This document shows positions 1-7,665 of a stretch of DNA of 10,203 nucleotides, in pieces. The notes below the pieces were generated by a model. The model was not told where the DNA came from and searched no databases. It worked only from the letters and a program-made list of their open reading frames with translations. Numbering within the stretch: position 1 is the first letter of the stretch; each line of letters opens with the position of its first letter. The stretch spans positions 1 through 10,203 of the forward strand of contig WOGZ01000638.1 of the NCBI GenBank assembly GCA_009733775.1, in the 5' to 3' direction. The translations under genes and the position numbers were made by a program. Source of the DNA: Alectoria sarmentosa. Lineage: Eukaryota > Ascomycota > Lecanoromycetes > Lecanorales > Parmeliaceae.

Positions 1-55
<55 letters not shown>
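1..55. repeat. (ATT)n trinucleotide microsatellite
   Basis: A perfect period-3 TAT/ATT repeat of about 18 units begins at the first base of the window and breaks at 56. It may extend upstream. It sits at the edge of the AT-rich block and carries no coding potential. Confidence 0.95.
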
Positions 56-834
56 TTATAAAATAAAATTTTAATATTTAATATTTAATAATATATAACG
101 TAAATTAATTTATTAATATTTATAAAATAAATAAAATAATGTTATTTATATATATTTAAAGCAAATATTTTTATACGTTAAAATCGTATTAATTTTATTT
201 TATTCAATAATTTAATAACTTTTTAAAGTTTCGTAATATAATATATATTTAATTTAAATTTATAATTAAAAATTAAAAATTATCGCATTAAAGAATTTTT
301 ATAAATATATAATAAATTAAATTTAAATTCGTTATTAAATTAATCGAATTATTAATCGTATTATTAAAATATAATTTAATTTTAATATAATATAATTATT
401 AACAATATTTAAATAAAAAAAATACGTTAATTAAATAAATAAATGAATTTTTAATATTATAATTATATAAAAATGAGAAACTTTAATAAAAGATTTTATT
501 TATATAAATATATAATTTATTATAATATAAAATTAAAAATAAAATAAAATAAAATATATAATTATAATATTATAAAGTAAATAAATTAAAAAAATTTATA
601 TATAAATATAAATTTCAATTATATATTATTAAATATTTTTATTAAAATATATTAATTTTAAATAAATATATATATATATAATTATTATTATATTAAGAAT
701 AAAAATTGTAATATTTATTTATATATTTTTTACGTTATTAAAGTTACGAATCGTGAAATTTGAAAAAAAAAACTTTTATTATTTTTTGAAAATAATATAA
801 ATTAATGTTAATGTTAATAATATATTTATTTATA

Positions 835-839
835 AAACG
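835..839. repeat. Target-site duplication, left copy (AAACG)
   Basis: Five bases immediately before the left LTR, identical to 1708-1712 immediately after the right LTR. This fixes the element ends exactly and shows a single integration without later LTR-LTR recombination. Confidence 0.8.
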
Positions 840-1001
840 TGTCAGAAAACGAAATGATGCTAAATGCTTTATATTTCGATATGCATAAAATAATAGTTAT
901 GAAGAGAGAATATATGCTATAAAGTCGAATATGTAAATAATGTTAAGTCGCGTTAAGCTCAATCGAATCGCGTATTGAAAAGATAAAATAAAATCATGAT
1001 A
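840..1001. repeat. Left LTR, 162 bp
   Basis: Direct repeat partner of 1546-1707. It carries 18 of the 23 differences as A or T where the other copy has G or C, so it is the more heavily mutated copy. It contains a TATA-like stretch at 868-876. Its terminal ATA replaces the ACA kept in the other copy. Confidence 0.85.
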
Positions 1002-1545
1002 TTATTCTCCTTTTTATATAATTATGTTTTCATAATTACTTTTTATTATATTCTTTCTCGTGATTATTTTTTATAATTATTTCTTATCACTTATAGTAAA
1101 CTTTACTGCTATTTTATTTTATTTTTATTATTTAATATCGTAATTTCATTTCATTTCATTTCACTTCGTTAGTATTTCGTAATCTCATAACGTACTTTAT
1201 TGCTTTTCTCGCTCGCCGACGTTCGCTTATATGTTATGCATTTTATGTTATAATATCAATGCTTTAATGATGGCTTACGCTTCGTCGTGCGTGTCTCAAA
1301 AGCTCGTGATAAGGAGTAGAAAGTAGGAAATCGTAATGATGTTTGATTGCCTTGTAGCAGGCTCACTGTTTTCATAATCATTATCGTAGACTCACATTCG
1401 TATAACGCATTCGTAACAATCGTTATTATTCAGGCCTTCGTTCGTTAAAGACCAACACCATGATGTTCCTCGCAGACTGATATTCGTAAATATGATCTAT
1501 TACGACTTAAGAAGGATTAGGTTTCAAATCGAATAATTATTATTA
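1002..1545. other. Interior of the LTR element, non-coding
   Basis: 544 bp between the two LTRs. It has higher GC than the flanks, especially around 1205-1330, with many CpG still present. It contains four tandem ATTTC units at 1143-1162, followed by ACTTC. A purine-rich stretch at 1509-1521 lies about 25 bases before the right LTR, too far to be a standard polypurine tract. No protein domain is readable in any frame. Confidence 0.7.
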
Positions 1546-1707
1546 TGTCAGAGAACGAAATAATGCTGAATGCTTTATATTTCGATATGCACGAAATAAT
1601 AACTATGAAAAGAGAATATATGCTGTGAAGTCGAATATGTAAGTAATGTCAAGCCGCGCTAAGCTCAATCGGGCCGCGTATTAAGAAGATAGAATGAAAT
1701 CATAACA
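1546..1707. repeat. Right LTR, 162 bp
   Basis: Direct repeat partner of 840-1001, starting TGTCAG and ending CATAACA, so its terminal dinucleotides are intact. Only 5 of the 23 differences are A/T in this copy. All 23 differences are transitions. Confidence 0.85.
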
Positions 1708-1712
1708 AAACG
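1708..1712. repeat. Target-site duplication, right copy (AAACG)
   Basis: Five bases immediately after the ACA end of the right LTR, identical to 835-839. Confidence 0.8.
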
Positions 1713-3469
1713 TAATATATAAGTTTTTAATAATAATGTTAATTTAACTTTAAAAGTTAAAATTTAATTAATAATATTAACGATATATATAATTTATATT
1801 ATTTTTATCTTTTAATTAACATTATTATATTAAAATTAAATCTTTTATATAACATTTTTTATTTATTATTTTCATTTTTTTAAATATAAATGAAATAAAA
1901 ATTAATACGAAAATATCGTTCGTTTATAACGAAAACAATAATAAATTTAAAAATAATGAAATTAAATAAATATAATTAAAAGTAAACAAATTTTACGCGA
2001 TATATTTAAATATTTATTTAAATAAAAAAATTAAAATTATGAATATAAAATATGTTAATATAAATTGAAAAGTTTATTTTATATTATAAATTTATTAAAT
2101 AATTATAAATAAAAGTAAATATTAAATTTATTTGATAATAATATTAAAAATTAAGTAAATTTATTATTAAAATCGCAAAATTTCTTAATTTTTTTAAGAT
2201 TAATTATTATAATTTTTTATTTATTTATTTTATATTAATATACGTTATATTTACGTTAATTTCGATTAAGTTTAACGTTTTAATAATTTCTTTTTTTTAA
2301 TAATATCGCTTTTTATAATCACTTTTTATAATTTTTTTTATATATATTATTAATATAAATTATTATATATATATTAAACTTTTAATATAAATTTTTTCTA
2401 TTATAATAACTTTTAACATAATTATAATCTTATAATTTTACGATTTTAAAAAACGTAAATAATAAATATAAATAATTATATTATATTTTATTTTATTAAT
2501 ATATAATTCAATTTTTTAATTGAATTAAAAACGTTTAAAAAAAAGATTATCGAAACTATTTTATAATAACGTTAATTTAAAAAAATTAAAATAAAATAAC
2601 TTTATTAATTTAAGATTTTTATTTTATAATTACATTATAATTAATTAATATATAATAAACTTTTAATATTAAAAACAATTATTTAATATTGCGATTTTTG
2701 TTATTATTTTATATATTTATATTTTATTAATATATAAACATTTAATTTAATTTTTTCTATTTAATTTAATTAATTTATTTAATATTTATTATAATTAATT
2801 TATAAAAAAAGTTATAAAAATTATTATTAGTTTTAAATAAAAAAACAGAGAATTTAAATTAATTAAATTTTTTAAAAATGTAATTTTTAGATTTTTTCTT
2901 TTTTATATATATTATAAATTGATTATAATAATAATTCAAAAATCGTATATATATATTTATTATTATAACGTTTTAATGTGTTTTATTTATCGTATATATA
3001 TATATATACTTAAAAGATATTAAATTCAAAATCTTAAAAACGAAATAATTACGTTTTTACGTTATTAAACTTTAACTTTTTTAAATTCAACTTGAAATAA
3101 CGTTAATAAAATAAAAATATGTATATTTTAATAATATAAATATGTACATATTAAGAATATATATTATTAATATTAAAAAGTTTTAATTTCGACTTTAAAT
3201 CATTTTGAATTTTACGCGCGCAAAAAATATAATGTTTTAAAAATACATTATTTTGAAATTTTTTTTTGAAACAGGAAAAAAAAAAAAATTTAATAAACGG
3301 CTCTTGGTAGCTATCGTCTTCCGTAGCTTGGGTAAACTCCGCTTGAATTCCCCCATTGTGGCCGGGTCGAGAACGCCAGAACGCCACTTAATAGTGTACA
3401 TTAGGTAAGCGTACAGCTCATCCGAGAGTGCTAGTGGGGTGAGGGTATCTCGTTCTACACCAGGCAGAC

Positions 3470-3490
3470 GATTTTCATCTTGTGAAAATC
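3470..3490. repeat. 8-bp inverted repeat, 5-nt spacer
   Basis: GATTTTCA at 3470-3477 is followed by TCTTG and its exact reverse complement TGAAAATC at 3483-3490. It could be a hairpin or a dimeric protein binding site; nothing else in the sequence decides between them. Confidence 0.5.
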
Positions 3491-3621
3491 CTGATCCTGC
3501 ACGGATACTCTTTTCACTCCTGCCGAGCGGAGAGCCCGCCCAATCTTGCTCCGTAATATGTAGCCTTGATCCCCGCCCACCTTGGCTGCGAAAGCCATGG
3601 TTCAATTTCGCTAATCTAGCA

Positions 3622-3651
3622 CCGGCCGGGATGTAAGCTCCCACCGGTGGG
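3622..3651. promoter_or_regulatory. Paired GC-rich palindromes upstream of the P450
   Basis: CCGGCCGG (3622-3629) and the perfect 12-bp palindrome CCCACCGGTGGG (3640-3651) lie ten bases apart, about 420 bp before the P450 ATG. CGG/CCG-containing symmetric sites are what fungal Zn2Cys6 regulators bind, so a regulatory role is possible, but this is inference from motif shape alone. Confidence 0.3.
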
Positions 3652-4073
3652 CGTTCAAGGAGAAGCAATCATGACGCGCCCGCTGCCTTTCCTTGCTTTG
3701 TGGGATGTTGATGATGAGGGGGAATCCGGGAGGTCGTCCGATTCTTTAGAACATCCATTTTCCTTGTGCTTTGTCCGTTCTTCATACAAAAATAGTACGG
3801 TGACAATTCGGCCGTCTTTGCCCATTTGCTTTAGCCGTATATCATCAGACAAAGAAGCGGTCATCGTCATCGTCGTCGTCCGCAATTCATCCTCAACGCG
3901 TGTGAGTGGCTCCACTGATGGTAAAAGGGGAACGTCACAGGTGATACACACCGAGGGAAATTCGGAAGACAGGCATATTGATCGACCTGGCACTCATTCC
4001 CATTTTCATCCCTGACGACGGGAACTGCTTGGCATTTACATCCTTGAATCCCCTCCATTTAGTAGTCACTTCA

Positions 4074-6083
4074 ATGCTTTCGACCATAGTATGGGCCTTG
4101 CTGGTCTCATTTACACTCTATGCTTGGAAGATATACACACAATTCGCTCGAAACCTCGCCGCTGCAAAGAAGTCTGGAATTCCCTACGTCATCATTCCCT
4201 TCTACCAGCTCAATAGACTTTACCAGCTATCACAGCTATTCGTGGTACCTATTGTGCGCAAGTTGCCCGCCTCGTGGACCGAAATATGGTTTGACTTGAC
4301 CTTGGAATGGGGATGGAACAGGAGATACGAACCCTTCAAGCGCTTCGGCACCGACACCTTCTTAACAGTCAGCCCCGAACGAAACCACCTCTATACAGCA
4401 GACGCAGATGTCATCAGCCAGATCACAACTCGAAGAAACGATTTTCCGAAAGCACTCGAGGTGTATGAGTCAATCAAGATATACGGGAACAATGTGATAA
4501 CATCAGAAGGGCAGGTGTGGAGGCACCACAGGAAGATCACGAGTCCCCCTTTCTCCGAGAAGAATAACCATCTGGTGTGGACTGAGACTCTTGAGCAGTG
4601 TCAAGCTATGGTAAATGGCTGGTTCGACGGCAATACCGGGAAGACGGAAAGCAAGACTATCTATACACTCGCGGACGACACAATGAGACTGAGTCTTTAC
4701 GTGATCAGCAGAGCTGGCTTTGGGGTCCGTTTACAGTGGCCAGGGACCGGAGGTACCCACGAGAATGGGCATCTCAAAAATGAAGAAGAGAATAATGCAT
4801 CAAGCTCAGAAAGTGCCCAGAAACATACCATGAGCTATACCGATGCGCTGGGATCGCTCTTGCACAACATCCTCTGGGTTCTTATCGTGCCGCCATATCT
4901 CTTGAGTAATTTAGCGACTGATACACATATTTTGGCCTTCCGCTGACTCGCTCTAGAGCATCTGCCGTTCCAAAGGACAAAAGAATCGTATACAGCCTTC
5001 GTTGAATGGGGCAAGTACATGAACGAGATGTTTCAGCAAAAGAAAGCTACGGTCTTGAAGGGGGAGGAAGGCGATAGTATGGACCTGATGATTGCTCTCG
5101 TCAAGGGCGCTGGGATCACGAAGGAGTCGTCAACAGGAGAGAAACCTCCGGCACAGACTCTGACAGACGAGGAGATACTTGGCAATGCCTTCGTCTTCAT
5201 ACTTGCGGGCCACGAGACAACGGCCAATTCTCTTCACTTTTGCCTGGCTCTGCTTGCTACGAACATAGCCGCTCAACGACACCTACAAGTTGATCTCGAT
5301 GAAATCTTCCAGGGTCGCCCCGTCAACGAGGCTGAGTATGAGGAAGTCATCCCCAAACTTTTCGCCAGTATGGCTGGTGCAGTGCTCAACGAAGAACTTC
5401 GTCTACTTGCCCCTGTGGTCGGTGTGCCTAAATCCACTCTGAAAGATAGCCCTCAGCCTCTCGAACTTGGTGGTAAGACATGTACCGTACCAGCCGACTG
5501 TTACATTGCTATCATAACACCTGCCGTACACCGTAATCCAAACCAATGGCCGACTGGTCCACCCGCGAATCCCACAAGGCCATCCCACCCTCTCTCAAAC
5601 TTGGATAACGACCTCGAAGAGTTCAAGCCCGAAAGGTGGATTTTGGATCCTGACGCCAAACATTCTGCGAGCATGCCTGACCAGGATGCGGATACGGAAG
5701 CTTCCAATTTGGGTATCAACACGGCCGCGGATACTTCTGCGGCGTTGTATCGCCCCCCAAAGGGTGCTTACATTCCCTTTAGTGAGGGCTATCGCTCTTG
5801 TATTGGGCGACGCTTTGCACAGGTCCAGATACTTGCAGTCCTTGCGCTCATCTTCTCGCAGTACAGCGTGGAATTGGCCGTGGATGCGTATGCCAGTGAC
5901 GAAGATGTACAGAAGATGAGTGACCAAGAAAAGTTCGAGGTCTGGAGTAAGGCCAGAGATGAAGTAAACAGGCAGATGAACGAGGATATGGGAGCTATCA
6001 TCACACTTCAGCTTCGGAAAGGTGCCATCGGACTTCGCTTTGTAAAGAGGGGAAAGGAAAGGTTCAATGGCAACGCAAGATGA
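4074..6083 (+). CDS. Cytochrome P450 monooxygenase (one intron)
   Basis: Join 4074-4905 and 4957-6083, giving 652 residues. It is a heme-thiolate monooxygenase, probably anchored in the ER by the N-terminal hydrophobic segment (residues about 1-18) and fed by an NADPH-P450 reductase. Visible landmarks are the C-helix WRHHRK (149-154), I-helix AGHETT (361-366), the ExxR pair as EELR (423-426), PERW (502-505) and the heme loop FSEGYRSCIG with Cys559. The ATG at 4074 was chosen because the membrane anchor follows at once and no in-frame ATG lies between the frame opening and it. The product is longer than the usual 500-550 residues because of three hydrophilic insertions: about 231-251, about 477-492, and about 45 residues between PERW and the heme loop. 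All catalytic motifs are intact. The substrate and CYP family cannot be assigned by eye. Confidence 0.93.
4906..4956 (+). other. 51-nt spliceosomal intron in the P450 gene
   Basis: The donor is GTAATT at 4906, the branch site CTGAC at 4943-4947 and the acceptor CTAG ends at 4956. The intron contains the only in-frame stop, a TGA at 4944-4946 that forms part of the branch motif. Removing 51 nt keeps the frame and joins the exons as ...PPYLL-K-HLPFQRTKESY, which is how the F-G region of fungal P450s normally runs. A second AG at 4957-4958 would break the frame. Confidence 0.85.
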
Positions 6084-6828
6084 GGAGCCTTGGCTCGGAG
6101 TTGTCTTAGCAAGTGTCGGATACTGGCCGTTTCCAGGCGAACCGCATCACCTTGAGTGCTACTACCCGTGAGAAAGATGTAGCTGCTGGATCGTGGACGG
6201 GATTCAGAGTCGTTCAAGAGTGCAAACGCTCAACCCTGTAGGTCACGACTGAGGTTGGTGACCTGGGAACCTCTAAGCTTCCAATCTAATGGGGAGTGTC
6301 AAAGCCCCTATCAGCAAGCATTCGTCTCTCGGGAGATACTTTGGGACACTAAGCTTTCTGTTCCTCTTCTTGATGAATACTGCTTAACAAATGCTTTCAA
6401 ATGAGAGCTGCGAGCCTTGTAAAGTTGGCTACGCTATCGGCCAGCGATCATTGGAATCAAAATCGGGCACCGAGGGCCTCTAATCCAGCTCTTCATAGTG
6501 ATCCTCTTGACAGAAACTTGTCGTCAGTCCATCGATAATTACGCTTTACCGTCTGTTTGACTTGACAATGATCTAAATGGTATCCTTGAGCCTTCTTGAC
6601 GTGACAAAATATCCGTGACCAAGACTTGGAGGACCGCAGCTCATGGGACAGATCACACAATGGGCGTCCAATCTCGCCGTGTTTGCCAGGGCCATAAAAA
6701 CATATTAAAATGTCCGGTTTGCGGGTGGCATCGCAATCAGCTAACAAGTGGCTCAGGCAAACTAACAGGAGCCTTCATACTCTTCATCCGTGGAATCTTT
6801 CTTCTCATCGCTCAGTCAAACCCTCAAC
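6084..6828. other. Intergenic region between the P450 and the hypothetical gene
   Basis: 745 bp with no convincing gene; open frames here are short and unlike any family I know. It should contain the P450 3' end and the promoter of the next gene. A 7-bp inverted repeat AGGTCAC/GTGACCT with an 11-nt spacer lies at 6240-6264. CTTGAC occurs at 6506-6511, 6561-6566 and 6595-6600; the last is part of TTGACGTGAC (6596-6605), which includes the TGACGT core recognised by bZIP factors. No canonical AATAAA signal is evident after the P450. Confidence 0.5.
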
Positions 6829-7665
6829 ATGGAGCCTCTTACTCCTTTCGCAGGTCCTTGCGCAAATGGTCTGCCTTCATGGCATCATGGTGGATATACC
6901 GACCGCTCGTTCCAGGATGATAGCGGTTACGCTAGCGAAGATTCTGATTTCGTGCCATTTCCATTTCCATCTCTAGATCCAGACCATAAGTTGGAGCACA
7001 TTGACCAAGTCAATCACGATCTTCCTAGTGGGCGACGTCATCGGGCTGCAGCCTTCGTCAACGCCCAGTGGTCACATCCCGCGGTTTTCAGAGCTCGCCA
7101 CCCTGTCAATAATTCTTTGAACGACAATTTGAGACATTACGACCTGCCTCAATCGCTTGCTTTCGAGCAACAGCGTAACAGCTATGAGTCTGGCTCTCGG
7201 CTGAAGCCTTCAGCATGCTTCAACCGTGAGAATTTCGGTCGCGAACCTGGCCACACAGCCTCCCGGTGGGATCTTGAGGAGAACGCACCGCCACTGGATC
7301 TTGAAGCCCACAGAGCTTACGTCCCTGATGCTCTGCCGTCGCTCAGCAACCGCATTGAAAGCGAGACGGATGGCTCCTCGCTTTCTTCGAATTCAACTCG
7401 ACACGGCTCCTTTAGTTCAGACGCCAAATGGAAGGCTCCGCAACCCAGGGCCTCCATCGCATCTGCTCAACATGGCGGCCAAACCGAACTTTCGATGCAG
7501 TCGTCGCCTCGGCGCCCACTTCAACGTCGCTCTTCAGGCCACGATGCACGGCTCGCAGCTGCCTGGCAACAGCTCTATCAGGATCGCACGGAGCTTGAGA
7601 AAGAGAGAAGAGGCTTGACAAAGAAAAGAAAGTCCTTGCTAAAACGGAAAGACCGATCTCGTTGA
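6829..7665 (+). CDS. Hypothetical disordered protein with basic C-terminal helix
   Basis: 278 residues, family not recognised. The ATG at 6829 has a good context (CAACATGG) and is the first ATG in the frame. The body looks disordered: an acidic patch DDSGYASEDSD at 30-40, a Pro/Phe run at 42-47, then long Ser-, Arg- and His-rich stretches. From about residue 240 it becomes a charged, probably helical or coiled-coil segment (AAWQQLYQDRTELEKERR) ending in a Lys/Arg-rich tail with KKRK, which could act as a nuclear signal. No DNA-binding or enzyme domain is visible. The stop at 7663 cuts the helix abruptly, and a second open frame at 7643-7819 could continue it after a +1 shift, so the 3' end may be frameshifted. 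Conserved-looking composition and no internal stops over 279 codons support a real gene. Confidence 0.6.
   Translation: MEPLTPFAGPCANGLPSWHHGGYTDRSFQDDSGYASEDSDFVPFPFPSLDPDHKLEHIDQVNHDLPSGRRHRAAAFVNAQWSHPAVFRARHPVNNSLNDNLRHYDLPQSLAFEQQRNSYESGSRLKPSACFNRENFGREPGHTASRWDLEENAPPLDLEAHRAYVPDALPSLSNRIESETDGSSLSSNSTRHGSFSSDAKWKAPQPRASIASAQHGGQTELSMQSSPRRPLQRRSSGHDARLAAAWQQLYQDRTELEKERRGLTKKRKSLLKRKDRSR

Larger units (their letters stand above)
840..1707. mobile_element. Short non-autonomous LTR retroelement (TRIM-like)
   Basis: An 868-bp element defined by two 162-bp direct repeats, 840-1001 and 1546-1707, at a constant offset of 706 with no indels. The right repeat has the canonical TGT...ACA ends; the left starts TGT and ends ATA, one C-to-T change from ACA. 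Five bases before the element (835-839) and five after (1708-1712) are both AAACG, a perfect 5-bp target-site duplication typical of LTR integrase. The 544-bp interior has no ORF of useful size and no gag, pol or integrase trace, so the element must have been mobilised in trans or is an internal deletion derivative. No clear tRNA primer site or polypurine tract abuts the LTRs. Orientation is not certain; a TATA-like motif in the LTR (868-876) favours +. It is much less AT-rich than its surroundings. Confidence 0.85.
56..3288. other. AT-rich, RIP-like degenerate block
   Basis: About 3.2 kb made almost entirely of A and T with no believable ORF, interrupted only by the less degraded LTR element at 840-1707. 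Residual C is scarce. Counting by eye over 1741-2760 I find about 46 C; about 19 are followed by G and none by C, far more CpG than such low G content would give by chance. This fits C-to-T mutation on both strands that consumed CpA, CpT and CpC but largely spared CpG. Repeat-induced point mutation in Pezizomycotina is the known process that makes such blocks. The ancestral repeat is too decayed to identify. The alternatives, mitochondrial DNA or centromeric DNA, are less likely given the LTR element inside and the abrupt junction with nuclear genes near 3288. Confidence 0.8.
3289..4073. other. Intergenic region upstream of the P450 gene
   Basis: 785 bp of GC-balanced DNA between the AT-rich block and the P450 start. 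It holds an 8-bp inverted repeat at 3470-3490, a GC-rich pair of palindromes at 3622-3651, and a short GTC/ATC-rich run at 3860-3880. Several open frames exist on both strands. The longest is on the minus strand (about 3668 down to 3237); it lacks an early ATG and runs into the AT-rich block, so at most it is the remnant of a truncated gene. A plus-strand ATG frame at 3671-4015 (114 codons) resembles no family I know. The P450 promoter must lie in this region, but I see no clear TATA box. Confidence 0.6.

Noticed and set aside
1143..1167. ATTTC tandem units as a possible CRISPR-like or regulatory array
   Set aside because: Only four 5-bp units with no spacers; it is a minor microsatellite within the LTR element.
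56..3288. Mitochondrial or plasmid origin of the AT-rich block
   Set aside because: It contains an LTR element with target-site duplication, shows transition-only LTR divergence, and joins GC-balanced nuclear-type genes directly.
3439..3636. Plus-strand 65-codon frame
   Set aside because: No family resemblance; short and overlapping an equally open minus frame.
3671..4015. Plus-strand ATG frame of 114 codons upstream of the P450
   Set aside because: It resembles no family, its composition is Ser/Arg/Val-rich through simple GTC repeats, and it ends 58 bases before the P450 start. It could be an upstream ORF if the leader is that long, but nothing supports translation.
3655..4058. Minus-strand frames with a Cys-rich start (4058) and a charged C-terminal part (to 3655), suggesting a two-exon divergent gene
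   Set aside because: The closest donor/acceptor pair gives an intron of only about 33 nt, below the fungal minimum. Longer alternatives are unsupported, and the first exon would lie right against the P450 ATG.
4944..4946. In-frame TGA making the P450 a pseudogene or two genes
   Set aside because: A 51-nt in-phase intron with good branch and acceptor sites removes it and restores a continuous, family-like P450 sequence.
5501..6004. Overlapping minus-strand frames inside the P450 gene
   Set aside because: They are shadows of the strong P450 coding frame and carry no recognisable domain.
6493..6747. Minus-strand 84-codon frame between the P450 and the hypothetical gene
   Set aside because: Short, unrecognised, and its 5' part would overlap the likely promoter of the downstream gene; no supporting motif.
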